This document shows, in pieces, positions 22,200-36,400 of a DNA stretch of 64,000 bases. The stretch comes from Oreocharis arfaki (lineage: Eukaryota > Chordata > Aves > Passeriformes > Paramythiidae). The stretch covers positions 642,150 through 706,149 of the forward strand of contig VZRR01012414.1 of NCBI GenBank assembly GCA_013398015.1, given 5' to 3'. Both the position numbers and the translations under genes were made by a program. Position 1 is the stretch's first letter; the number at the start of each line of letters is the position of its first letter. The notes below the pieces were generated by a model. That model was not told where the DNA came from. It saw only the letters and a list, made by a program, of their open reading frames with translations, and searched no databases.

Positions 22200-24387
22200 C
22201 TAAGAAGAGGAAGGTTACAGATCATATAGATATGTATGCTGCATATGCAATATGTACACTGAAAACAAAGAGAAGAAGGACCAGTCACCTCTATATAAAA
22301 AAAACCAAGCCAACATTGGCATATAAAGTCTCCTGTAGCACATCTAAATTCAGAACAAATCTTTACCATTCAACCCTCCTTTCAACACTGTTAGCACCAT
22401 ACATGTATGTAATATTTTTTCAGAAATCTAGAGTACAACTCATAGATTCCTCTGTAATCAGGAAATTGTATATTAAAAAATAAGTAAATTCTAATTCTGT
22501 TTTAACTGATCCAGACCTTTAGATAACCATACTGCAATTGCTCTAATGAATATTTAGTTCTATAATCTCTACTGGAATTCCATCTGTCTTCTAGTCATTA
22601 TGATAATTATGTTACAAACTGACATGTGAGTTATTCCAGCATGTTGGCTCATATTAACTGAACTACCCAAAAAGGAAGAATTTGTCTTGTGACATTGAAA
22701 TTCAGTTTAAGTTTGCAGCTTAAATGTATTTGTCTTGTTTAGCTTCAATTTAACTAATTTTACTTAGCAATATTAATTAAGAAGATCCACAAAATAATTC
22801 AGCCACTTGCTTAGAGAACCTGGCTGGGCATTGGGCAGTAAGATTCACATTGCTGTGACTATATGGCTATCTAGATTTAACCTATGAAAGAAAAGCTCTC
22901 ATGGTTCTGACTACATAAAATTACATAAAATGCCATCTCGCATGTTACTTGCAATTAAAATGATATTTTAAGGTCACACTTCATTTTCTACTTCCTTTGC
23001 TCTGGTGTGTAGTATAATACTACCCTTTTCCTGGTAGAAAGGGCATCTTAAACAACTTTATGTATTTGAGTCAGCATCCTTGGCAGGGAGGAAACAAAAG
23101 GCCTCATGTTTTGGCATTTCTCTTCCATTGTCCTTTTTGATAGCCATCCACTGAGGCAGAAGTAGCAGATTTTGAACAGCATAAAGTAGTCTCATTACCC
23201 AGTGAACAAAGAGGGAAAAGAAAAAAGAAAGGAAGAGGTGAACACTAAGTTAACACGTTGTGCTACCTATGTACATAGGTGTGAGAAATATCTTTGCAGA
23301 AAATAGTAGGATGTGAAGATTGCATGAGAACTGTGTCATCATAATGCTTATGTACAACAAGGTATGAATTGCAGTTGTGTAAGAAACCCGATTTTAGGGT
23401 TTTCAAGTATGTGACACTTCAACTTCCCAAGTATTTTTGCAGTGGATACAGGTTGTGAATAGCCTTATGTGTTTACCATATAAACTTCTGCAAACATTTC
23501 CTAGACTTCCTTGGTTGTTTGTCAACTACAGGGATAAAAGTGATGCTACAGATAATGTTGCAGAAAACTCCTTGCACAGTTTCACACAGGCCAGCTTTTA
23601 TTTTTTTCCCATTTGTTTACAGATATGGTTTCCAAAATTACCTCCTCAGGTATATCAAGATCTTATAATGCATTGATATTGTCACTGTTATTTTTAAACA
23701 TTTTTTGATCCCCTGGCAGATCATTTTTAGTGTTCTTTTATGGGATTTAAACTAGATCTTTCTGTCTTTAGATGCCCTGTTCATCTATTTTTACTCACTA
23801 GAAAACCCTCCAAGCTTTCGAGCCATTTTTTTCATTAGATAATAATAAATTTGACCTGAGCATACACACGCTAAAAGGCTTAGTTTGCAGAGTCTTGACC
23901 TTGCGTACTTTGTCATCTAAACCCCTAAGCTTTATTGGTAAAGGCTGTTAATGCCATATCAATATTCAGTTCAGAATTTCATTTAATAGTTCTTTCTTCG
24001 GGCACAATTCTGTGAAACATGTGAAATTAATCTGAAATTAATGTAACTCACAATAGCAGGTGAGAATATTCCCTTATTATTTAGCACTATCCAGAAAACC
24101 AGGAGGTGACTAATACATGGGACAAAATGAATTCTTTTCTTTCTGCCCATCCTTTTGTATTTCACAGAAGGATGCAGTGCGAGAGGACTGAGCAGGCATG
24201 CGTTACTATGAATTCATGTTTTCAGACAGTATATTTGATCATTCATTTGTGTAGCATTAGTTTTCTTGATGTCATTGGGTTCCTTGAAGCTGTGCTGTAC
24301 TGTACTTTGTCCTAATGTTTTTCAGGATTTGCCTTTCAAGAGGGAAGCTTAATAAAGAATTTTAATTCTACTTGCATTAACACTTTA

Positions 24388-24452
24388 TTTTGGGGGTGGG
24401 GTTGTTTTGGGGTTTTGGTTTGTTCTGTTTCGGTTGTTTGGTTGGTTTTTTT
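24388..24452. repeat. G/T-rich low-complexity tract
   Basis: The plus strand shows a strand-biased G and T tract with three runs of four or five G (24392-24412) and several GG pairs, ending in a T run. It is simple sequence. Three long G runs plus GG pairs leave only a weak case for a G-quadruplex. Confidence 0.75.
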
Positions 24453-27400
24453 TACAGATGAAAATTAAAAATGCTTATCTTCATGTATCTAAAAACTTTT
24501 AAAAATATCATAGAATTCAATCAATTGAATTCAGTCAGTGATATCAAGTCTAATAACAAAATAAATATGAAGAAAGATAGGCTTCAGAAACACCTTTTCC
24601 CCATTGTGTATGTGCTAGATGATCTACTCACTTCCACAGTGTATTAGAAGTTACCAATTTCTTGGACGTGTCATTTAATCAAAACCAATGCTACCACTAT
24701 CAGTCAGTCAAACAACGAACAACTAGTTACATTATTTAAATTTATCTGCCTCTCTTAAACAACAAAGAGATGAAGTGCTTCATAGGGATATGATAAACTT
24801 TGGCAGATGTTTGGATGATGCAATATGTTTGGGCAGTTGAGATCCATGTAGTGTAATCATGTCTGAAAAGTATGGTTAAGCAAAGCTGGTCAACAACATT
24901 AAGCCTGGCAATCGAATAATAAAGTGATCCAGCCTTGACCAGTATCTGTCTTTTGATTTGTACAGGAAATAAGAATGTCTCGAGTGCTGTGACCAGTTAC
25001 CAGCTTCTATCAACCAGCGGTGACAGTCAGTTTCCTAGGGGCCTGGGTTGACCACTGAGAGCTTATTCAGCATGTTCATTTGTTGCCTCTTACTGGTCAT
25101 TACAAGGTTTTTGTGGTGGCTTCCAACAGTCTATTCCTCCTCCCAGTTCTTCCTTTTTCCCTGTGCTACCCAGTCAGGACTGTATGCCTTCCCCCTAGAT
25201 ATATCTCAAATCCCAGCTCTTCACAGGTCTGCTGTCCTGCCTCGTAACTTGGATGCCAGCCTAGCATTTACAGTTTTAGGCCTGCCCTGCACCAATTTTT
25301 GATTATCTCCCTCGGGCAGTGTGTTGAGATTCGCTCCACTGTCTGGAGCTCTCTGCCTCATCACCTCACTGCTGTGCTCACTGGTCCTCATTACCCAAGC
25401 TGGTACCATCTGATGTCTGCACGGTGTGATGAAACACTCTAAAAGAGTGATGGAACTCACCTGTATGTGTTTTCCCCTAGTCTCTAGAGTAACTAGTGAA
25501 TTGCTCAAAACTGACACTTCATATGACAGTTATTCAGCTTAGATTTCTTATTAAATCAGGTGCTTTTCTGATTAAAAACCACTAACATTCCTTGTTGTTT
25601 TCTGGGATTTATGGGTAATTAGCACATTTGTGCTAACATCTAATATTTTTTCAATCTTAGATTCTGTGGGATTTTTAATTAAATGATCAAGAAAACTTTT
25701 ATTAGAGCATCTCAGAGAAAGTCTTTAGAGTATTTACGTAACTTCTGAAAATGTGACTCTTATCAGCAGATCACACAAGTGTTTTTGTGAAATTGCCCCA
25801 TTTTTTTACAGGCCTTCACCTGGTTAATCCTATGATGGCGACTAAGGTAAATTAAAACGTTGTACCTTAAAAATGACATCAAGTTTTGTTTTGTACAATA
25901 TTTTAATCTCATGTTTGTGATCAATCACATTCAGTGATTATTCACCAATTATTTTTCTTTTCAATAATTTTAAAGCTCCCCTGTATGAAAACACAGTCTA
26001 TAGATTTCCTGTTGTATTGCCTCCATTCTCCATTGCACTCACAGGAAACATTTTTTCTGTTAGCTGTTTTCACATGTTTAATGATGACACAACAATCTGG
26101 AAAACCTTCTAAGAAAGAAAATACATTGAGAATTGCATACCTCCTCCACTTTCCTAATTTTTGTTGAGAAGTCAGCAGATTGGTGCCTGTATAAAGTGAC
26201 TAATTTGAATTTCCTGTGGCCTGATTCTAAATGAAAACGATGTACTATTTGCGTCTCTTTATTGACACTGCAGCTCTCTAACATGTCTATTGTTTGGGGC
26301 AGCACAAGAAATAGTGGTGTTTACACATTTACTGCAGAGAAGAGCATGTGATTCTGCCACTTCACTTATGTTAGGTAGTGCTGTTTTGTCTGAATAAATG
26401 AAGATATTGTACTTACGTTCGTGGTCTCCTGTTTTGGTAGAATAATATTATTTTCACATTTCTTCTTTGTGGGGAAGTGAGAATTGTGCAGGACTTCCAT
26501 GACGTGTAAAAGCCTACGTCCATTTTGAACGGGTATTTAAATTCTTTAAAAAATCTGTATCTAAGAGACTTTGAGTGATTAGGTTTATGACAAACAATGG
26601 ATCTGAACCTCCCAGAATCCAGCTTGCTGATTTAAACATTTAATGGGTTGCACTCTCAAATGGGACTTCCTAGGAATAACATCAGATTCTAAAAATTTAT
26701 ATGTTATGCTTTACTTCTACCTTCAGATTTAAATAGGTCACCACACCCATGCAGAAAATCACATTGTTTATTGAAAGAGAATTAGTTTTTTCATTTTAAT
26801 GGAATAACAACCAAGACAGTTGCTGGGTTTTCTTTCAGAGTGCAGATCATGCCGCCGGGGCTTTTTTCCTCTGCCAATACAACCATTGCAATGACATGGT
26901 CTTTGACAATCTACCTGCCACTTATAGAATTTCCAAGCACATATTTCTAATGTAAAAACATGTTATGCCCAGAGACTCCAGACACAATTATCAGTGACTT
27001 CCACTGAGATCTGAACACACATAGCTACAGAGAATATTTGGGTTTAAAAACACATAGATTAAGAATATGTTACAGATCTGGTACTACCTGTATTTTTGAT
27101 ACTAGCTACAGTCAACACTGATGAAATTGGTGGAGGCTTGCATTTCACTAATACTTTCAGAAAGGAGTTTCTGCTAGGTTGTGTACAGCTGAAGTTTAAT
27201 AACAAAATTAATTTGTAAATAGAAGGGAAAATTATTCTCAAAGTCTTAGATCTGATCATTTAATAGAAAAAATAAATATTTGAGAGTCGTTTAGAAGAAT
27301 TTTAATGAATTGAAACTTAAATTTTCACTGTTGCTTATTTCTTCTGCATTCAAATAGGTTCTGATTGTCTCAGTTGTGCTCTCATCATCACACTGCACAG

Positions 27401-30400
27401 ATAATAGCATCCTGTTTAATTGTTAATTATTCTTTGCAATGCTGTTTAGACAGTTTAATTATTTTGTTCATTGATTTAATAACAACATTTGACTCCTTCT
27501 ATTTTCAAAGAACTTTAGAATTAATGTAATAGCATGGGATATATAGTGGGAGTAATAAAATCATGACAGGTGGAGAAATCCAGACAAGAAAGTGACTTGA
27601 TTTTGACAAATTAGGACTGGAGAGTTACTATTTTCTAACTTTGTTTTTGGACCACTAGACCAAATCCTATCTTCCTTATTTTGCTTAATGTGGATTCAAG
27701 ATTAGAATTTGCTTTAGTTAACAGTAGTCTAGAAGTTCATTTCAAAAGATAAAGATGAGAAGAACTTATCCATTTCAGAGATTAACAATAGATACAAATG
27801 AAAGAGGAGCAGATCCAAAATGTATTTTAGGCAATTAGAAGCCTTTTTTTTTATGAGTCTGATTGAGTTGTGAATTAAAGTCTTAATGCAATTTCAATCA
27901 CTTTTTATGGTGCTGTTAAGTGAAAGGCTTTTAGAAAAGTACATTTTGTGCAGGATGTTTTGACCTATTTTTAAATTCTCACCTCCGAGGATTTCAGTGA
28001 ATGCATAACTATTTAATATTGAGTATTTCTAGACTATTGTCACTAATGAGTAGATAGGCATAAAAGTAAATAAATTGTTGTCTCTGCTAATCATAGAGGA
28101 ATTAGCTCTGTTCCAAAAGGGAAAATACAGTTTGAATTTACTACAATATTTTTGGACAAAATATTTTCCAGAGAAAAGTCCTTCTTAAGAAAATCCCACA
28201 AAACCTCAAACCACAGCCTAACGTACTATCTTTTATATATTTGTGAGTTACCCCATTTAGATCCGTGTCTGACAAACACATTGCATTTTAAGCTGTCAAA
28301 TTACTTGAAAAACATACCATTGCAAGTACATGGTTGTTGTAAGCTCTTCTGTACAATATGCAGAAGGATGTTCCTTCAAGAGAACTCATAGTTCAGAAGA
28401 AGAAAGGTTTGCTGGATCAAGACTATTTTATAATCCATGTTGCTTATAATCAATTTAATGTATCATCAATCTGTGGCTATGAAAGCCAGTTGTGAGCCCA
28501 CAGGCTTCTAGACCCCAAATTCATCTTCCTCCAAGTAAACCACAATACTGAATACTGCAAAGAGATAGATACTCAGAGCTTATAAAAACTTCCTCCTCTG
28601 GTGGTAGCATCAGCACCAGAAGCAATTCCCACCCCTCCTTCCTGGTGAGTGGTTCAGCTCCATCTACAGCACTGAACACCAAATGAATTGTGTTCGTTCC
28701 CGTTTCTAACTGGATGTATGAAAACTCTTGCTATGGAGGAAATGAGAGTAATAAACAATGTTTGCCCATTCTGGATCAATTACTAGCTATATTTACAAAG
28801 CAAATTTAACAACCCACTCAAGATGTAAACTATTAAAGTAATCTCCATGTGGCACACAGTTTTCTCAATTCCATACCACCACAGCAACCTTAAAATTATT
28901 TAGATACCACCAGTGAAAACTTCACATGAAGGGTCCAAAAGGAATTACAAGTGTAATTTAATCTTTTTTTTTTTTTAAACTCTCTTCTATTATTAGATAA
29001 TTCCATACAAAGGCATGCATTTTTTCCCTTTTTTTGATAGAAATACACCTCACAGTTTTTATTTTGGCATGCATAGATATTGCCAGACATCTGCTGCTGA
29101 ATTTTCATCTGCTAAAAAATCTTCTGCATTTTTCAGACTTACATGAATTTTGGTGACAAATATAAAGAGATAAAAAATTAAATGAAATTCAGCTTCTGAC
29201 AACTTTCATAGTCTTTCCAAGTTACAGAGGCATATTTGTGAAATCTAAGAGAAAAGTTCTAAACTCATAAAGCTGAATGTTTTTGTCTTGATACTTACAG
29301 GATGTGTTCTGTGATGGGCCAGAGATCTGGTTTTGTTTATCTGTTCTATAGACATCTTTTAGTTTGCTATAAAATCCCAGATTTAGGAAAGGATTCATGG
29401 AATCATGGTTAGATGTTATCTTTTCCAGAATTTACAGCAAGTGAGGAGCACTTGTGTTGCATGATCCAGGAAGTTGTTTCCTACCTAGGCACAATTTGCT
29501 TCCTTCCATGGTACTATGAGGTGTGCTGACCCCCTTTCCAGTCCCAGCTCCATCTGGAACATGCCTGTGAAGTTCAGACTTTTGCTGTATGGCAGCCAGG
29601 CACATCAACAGTCATATAACATGAGTAAAACATGAACTCACTGTTGCAAACTTTAGAAACAGGTGATATTTTAGCTTTTTTTTAATGTTTCTTTCCATTC
29701 TAATTGCCATTCTACCTACCAAAGAAGAACATCTGGCAACCCTGCCTAAAGAACAAAAATATGTTTAGATATAGAGTTTTGCACGTCTATATGAAAGGGA
29801 TTATAAAATCCATTTTCTATAGGTCTTAGACTCTTTTGAGGATTGATTGGAGATCTTTAAGAACCAGATTTTAAATAAGTGTTTACCAGGGTTATACGTA
29901 GCCCAAGATGTGGATGGGATCAAAGACTTTGCAGCTGATGGAAATATACATGAAATCTGCTGGAGCTAATGACATTCCCTCCTGTTAAGTAAAAGTATCG
30001 TTCTTTAGGCTTCCACAAACGTCAATACATATTATAAACCGAAGGTGCATAAGTGCATTTGTAAAGACACAGTAAGTCTGACATTTTGAGGATTTACAGT
30101 TGTGTTTTGTTCAGTTAGGAGGTTTTGGTCTGTTGCAGCCAGAAGCCTTGTGCTGGAGTCACCCTGAAACTGAGAAATTCGGTCTTTCTCAGACCAAACC
30201 CAAGACAATAAAAAAGCAGATCACCTTTGTGAGAAGAGGGTTTAACACTAGCAGCAGGCAGAGACCAGATGCAGGTGCTCCAACTTCTGTGATCATTTGG
30301 GGAATGTTACTGTGATATTCCTAAGATTAATGCTGCCTCATTCTGCAAGGTGACAGCATTAGCAAATTACTGCCACAAAAGCGCATTTGCGTGACAAAAC

Positions 30401-33400
30401 CTGCTGGAATGGTGCTTTCTGCACAAACTTCACGGGCAGAACTAGGATGTGAGGTGCAATAAAATGCTTCATGGCACATTTGTAGCTGGTCTGATGTAAC
30501 AATTATGTTTAAGTGACCCAGTGCTCCCTTAGTTCTAATTTTTTAAGTTTTGCTTTTCTCATACTCATTTTTTTGTCAATATAGTTGCGTGCATTCAGAT
30601 AATAGAGTCAGCCTTCACAGTCTATTTTGCAAGAGGTTCAAGATTCCAAACATTCTGAACTGAGGGTTGTCTGTACCCTTACTATGAGAATGAACAGCAT
30701 GTTGGCATAAGCACACTAAATACGGAAGAAAATTATTATGCTCATTAACATACTTTCTGCATTATTCTTCAGAGAGCTGAAATTAATTGCTCTTCTGTCA
30801 TCCCACTCCTTGAAAAAAACCCTACAACAATTACGGGGTTATATTATTAAAATTTTTAACTGATTATGTCTTCGTAATTTTTTCCATTGTATAACTCATT
30901 CGATGCCAATACTTTAATAAGGAACAAAACTCTGCCATTATATCAAGCCTAATTATATGCCTTCTATGGGGATAAAAGCAAAAAAGACTGTACTAATCAA
31001 ATAATAAAAAACCCACATATCATCCTTCTGTGAAAGAGGAAGTAGCACTACACAGTTTAAGAATAATCTCTCCTTACTTAGGAGAGATGCAAAGATTTAA
31101 TAGTAGTGGGGAAATAAGGATGAAGTTAAGACCGTGGGTACTACAGAAAATTTTCAAAAGCTTATGAATTGTTGCTTAAAGCTAGGGAAAAGGCATGCAC
31201 AAATGAGTTGAGGGAAAAAAAAATGTTCCTCAGGATTTTTAACTTGAAAACTTTTCACACAATATTGATTACTTCCAAGGAAATGCCTAGAATGTAACCT
31301 TATTTTGCTCTTTTGTCACTGCATTTGAAAAATGACTTTTTTTCAAATGTACCTTGTAATTTTTTTTGAGTTTACCAAAACCTGAAGAGAATCCAAAAGT
31401 TCTTTGATTTTTTTTCAGATCTCAAAAATGAATAATATTTTCCAGATCTCAGAAACCTGGTATCTGCATGAAGTACATCAATGTATCAATAAGATACAGT
31501 AATACAGATCCTTCACCAAAATGTGTGACAGTTATTCACAGAACTGCCTAAAGACATGTTGTACCACAAGATTATAAGTCGCTTTTTACAGCTTCAGCTT
31601 GTTAGTGTAAATTCAAAATTAATTAGGTCAATCCTTTAGTATACAATCTGCCTCTAAATTAACCTAAATGCAGTGTTAACTTCTTCCATTCCAGGATAAA
31701 GCGTCTTGAAATAATTAAATTATTATCCTAAAATTTTCAGTATTAAAATTTTTCCATATTTGTACAAGACCTTGCATAGTGAGGTGTTTTTCCATTCACA
31801 GGGCTCCTTTCCTCTCTCCAAGAACAAATATAAAATGTACCATTTTATAATTTGATATCAGAGTACTTCATAAGTGATGCTATTAGAATGTCTTTAAAAG
31901 TAATGAACTGGACCTTGTCTTCTCAGAAATTATTTATAAAATTTGCTCCATATTTCATATGTATCTTTTCTGTGAGTAAAATACTGTGGTATTCTTTACC
32001 CCAGCTGACTTTGCCTCCCACAGAAATTAAAAGAATGAACCATATAAATTTCAATGGCAGTGTCTGCTCAGCTTAATGAATAATATGAATTTTTCAGAAA
32101 GGTCTTAATACTATCCTACACAGAAGTGGTCTGAAACCCAGTAGGAATATATTCTAGGCACATGGCTTACCTATTGTCTTTTTATGACTTTGGAGATGCT
32201 CAATTCTGTATGAGTCTAGTAATATGCACCCATCTGCAAAGTCTAGATATCTGCAAAGGCAACTCTCTCATGGAAATGGTTTACCAAAGACCACTTTAAT
32301 TTCTTAGAAAAGTAAAGGATTGGAGAATAATAACAAGCAGCAAACGGAATTCAAAGAATTAACCATTATATGCAAATTCAGACATTCACTGTGAATGAAA
32401 ATCTGTCAAGCACTGTAAAGCCAGTAAATAATTTTGTGCTAGCCCGGGAGACTTGGTGAGACTGTCCTGGTGTTTTGACAGCTTCTTTCCTCTCTCTGTA
32501 ATGTGCTCTGCAACATTGGAAAATCTGTCTGTGTCTTGCCTTTCTGTACAGAGTAAAAACGTGTTTTCATTTTCTAAAATCAGGAGCTTTGCTTTTATGT
32601 TTGTGTTTCTGCTAAGTCCTCCATTTATAGATTGATGCTTTCATCCAGCTTCATGAAGTTTTCAAGAATCATGATGTGTTTAACTCAAAACAAAGCAAAG
32701 CCATTTGCCTCTGATATCAGCTATGGAGCTAAAACATGACTGTGGGTGCTTTTATGACCATTTTGTTCTACCTTGCTCTGTGCTCCAGAACTGCTGTCAC
32801 AAATTCAGCCTCTCTGCTGTCGCTAAGCAATTCCATTTCATTCAATATAGCAGCCTTATACCGATCTCATCATTGCAATATCTGGCTCTTTTCCAGTAGT
32901 GACTAAAACAAAATGATGCATGTCTGTGATGAGCTGTTTGTTTCCTATCCTATTGTTTGGAGGGGGAAGGGGTGGGTGCAAAGTAAGTTTTTGATCTCTA
33001 TTTGTGTATATAAATCACTTTAATTGCATATTATATGACATGCTGTGTATTTACTGGTTTTAGGATGCCTGACTGAAGCTGTAAAACTGCTTTGACCTTG
33101 GGATTTGCAACTCACTATATTGCTTTTTCCTAGAGAAAACAGTCCTGCTTTGACATATTTTGAAATGACCTGCCATTTTTCCCTCGCTTCTGTTCTGTGC
33201 AATGGTGACGATCCTGCTTCATTAATTACTCACAGTAACTCTGCTAAAAACAGCCCTGAAAAAAAGTCATGGACAAACAGGACAAAGCAGAAGGCTTTGC
33301 CCAGTTTTATAGTGGAAGCAGAAAACTCTCACTCACTGTCAGCAGTTCTGAAATTACCGGCATATACTTTTTAAAGCACAATTGAACTTTTACATGTTAT

Positions 33401-36400
33401 TGCTGATATTCTGCTTGTTTCCCTGAGAATGGTGGTTTTACCAAAACCTGGGGAGTTTTGCAATAATTTAGGCTAGTACAGAACTCATTCAAAATGCAGT
33501 ATGCTACCAAGTTTCTAAGAAGAGTTCACCATACTTCAGAAAAATGTTGTTAATATTGCCTCTGCCCACATACAGTACATTTTTCAACGAAGACTAGAAA
33601 CATTGTGGAAAATTACAAGGAGATGGTGTGAACTTGTTTCAATAAGCCTGTTCAAGTCTTTGAGAACTAAACTCCAGGGGCCTTTAGCCTCTTAAAATAT
33701 GTTTATTGCAATTAAAGAGAAAGAGAAACTTCAGACATGGCGGTGTCAATCTGATTTCAAGTATTGGTCACCTGTCCTCTTCAATTACTGGTGCAAAGGT
33801 GGCCACAAACTCAGTTGAGGTTTCTCCATGCTACTTAGAAAATACAGTGTAGGTTGATTTCATGACTCACTTTTGTAAGCCAGTGGGAATAGTTAACTTG
33901 CATAATGGTAAGGTAGATAAACCCTGCGTAGTGAGAAACTTTTTTTGAGTATTCAACTGACACGAGGCATAGAGTACCTCATTCTATCTTGGATGTGAAG
34001 TTGTCCACAAATCAGAAATCAATAAAACCGGGTATGACATTCCATACATTGCTATGCTTTGTCAAGTCCCCAAAAGCAAGATCTTGTGGGATGTATAGTG
34101 TGAAGGTGAACACAATTTTCAAGAGAGCTCTTTGCCCTTCTTTTCCAGGACCATAACTGGTGTAGTCAAGTTGTGAAAAAAATTGTTGCATAATTTTAGC
34201 TCAGTTTGCACATTCTATGTGCTTTCTCATTTTAGTTATCATGGTGCCATAAAACAAAGTGTAGAGCAATATAATTTTAGGCTAGAGGGTTTGGGGCTTT
34301 GGAAGGTGATTCAGTGGTCAGAGATGTTGCTCAGAGAGGCTGAGTCAGGATGAAAATGATCTTTGGCTTGGGCTTTTTGTTTATCCCTCGGATTTCCTAG
34401 AATCTTCTCAGAGATCAACTGTAACAAAGCACGGGATCCAGCCATGAAGGTCATTTTGGTCTCTTTTGTCCTAAGACTTTTTAAGCAGTAAAAAAATTAT
34501 ACCAATTTCTTTCTGTTGCTAAGCTTATTAATGTAACTGCATAGTCAGGGGAGGTGGGAAGCTCTATACCTAATTTCTGGTGGTGGTTGATGTCAGAGGA
34601 AAGAAAACACAGGGTCAGAGGCACTCAAAAAGACTTCAGGGCAACAAAGAACACCCAGAAGTTAATAACTCCCGTTATCTATATATGAAAATAAGTTTCA
34701 ACAGTTTAGTACTCTCTAGTCCTGAAAGATAACAGTGGGCAATCCCTCCAACACCCCAGCCTGGGACCAACCCCAGCTGTGGTCACATCTGGATGGTACC
34801 AACTTCTTATGACAGTCAAATGAATATAAAGACTCTTTGCTAATATTTACCTAGCCCTTTGATCTTCAAAATGCAGAGCACTCTCAGCTAAAATTTAGCA
34901 GCCTTTTTCTTGAAAGGATCTTAAAAAGGTTCACTTTTTTTTACAGCTCACTGGCTAAGTGGAGAGAAAATTTGCCATGGGATGCTGGAGTCACAGCCTT
35001 GGATCACCCGGAAGAAAGATTGTGAAATCTTTCAGGGGTTTTTAGTGAGATATCAAGCAATGTTTGCTGTCCACTTACAATGTAGTAGTTGACAGAAACT
35101 CCTATAAAGTTGTGAAGAGTGTTGAAGCTATTGATCTATATTCAATTATTCCTGGAAAAACTATATTATCATGCAAATGTGAATTCTGTCCCACAACTCA
35201 CTCTTTCCCCAGGCCACATGGGAAGGATCTGCTGATCCTAAGCCTCTCTACTTCTGGCATGTGCTCTGGTCCTGGGGGAGCTCTAGTGGGCTCAGGGCAG
35301 CTGGCACACTGTGAGACCAGAGCAGGAGTAAGGTGCCTGGCTCAAGCACAGGGGATCTGTGGCAAATCCTGGCAGCACTGACTGAACAGATGCACCGGGA
35401 AATTTTAAGACTCTGCTAAGTTGGCCAAATCTGATTTTCAAATGGGGAAGAGATGTGTATCTCTAATATTAGTCTTTACTACTATTGCCAAAATGCTGTT
35501 CTAAAGTATAAATGGTCCAGGATGCATCAAACACCTGAGAATTAGTTTTGGTAAAACTACTATCTATTCTCATTCTTTGAAGTACTTGAACCTGTGCTGA
35601 AATTTAACCCCCATCTACCCAAAGGAAAAAGAAAAGTCTGAAGTATGGAGCAAGTATGGAAAATTTCAGCATGAAATTTTGACCTAAGGCAAAGACATAA
35701 GCTACTGAAAACTGGGATTTCCTAGTGGAATGTATTAGGTAGTCTCAAAAAGAGATTTCTAAGACTATCCAGGGCCAGAGAAAGACACTTTCATTTACTT
35801 TCAGCAGCTTATTAATGATACAGACTTTTTATCAGAATTTTCTGCTGAGGTAGAAGTACAGAAGGACCCCACTTTAATTATACACCCTGTGCTACAACTG
35901 AAAAATACAACTTTTAATCTAACAAAATACCATAGCACTATCGTTCTTGACAGGTGTTGACCAATGGGCAAAAATATTATCTTCTTCATGAAGTTCCTCA
36001 CTTAACTATTGTTTATAGAAGTTGCTTTGACCTCAGTGCAGGAACATCAGCTAACTTCTGATCAGAAACGGAAATTGGAGCATCTTTCAGAATTTGCCTC
36101 CAAGTAAGTTCATAAAAAGGCTTTTATAAAGTGGGGGTTTAGTCTGAAACTTTTGTTTAGGAGGAACACAAGGTACCTTGCAGTTAGATGTTTTGCAGCA
36201 GAAAAGGAATGACTGCTTGACAGGTTTAAAAAGTCACACTTGACAGAATAGTTAAAGCTGTTTGATAGTAAGACTTAAACGTTCAGCTTTATTGGATGAC
36301 AGACTAAAGAAAAGAAAGACTATCAAAATAAACTTTTTTTAATATATACTCTTTTTTTTTCCCTACTTAATGATCCAAGGTCAGACATGCATTTTAAACA

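Noticed and set aside
22046..22483. 145-codon open frame on the plus strand
   Set aside because: It begins in the SINE and runs into low-complexity intron; no protein similarity is recognised.
24392..24412. Strong G-quadruplex
   Set aside because: Only three runs of four or more G are present; further runs are GG pairs, so the case is weak.
25048..25517. Possible exon or gene in the pyrimidine-rich patch near 25 kb
   Set aside because: Frames of 84-98 codons on both strands have no recognisable motif or convincing splice sites.
29385..29430. CR1 tail in ggattcatggaatcatggtt
   Set aside because: The following sequence does not continue as the CR1 3' block, so the resemblance is too short.
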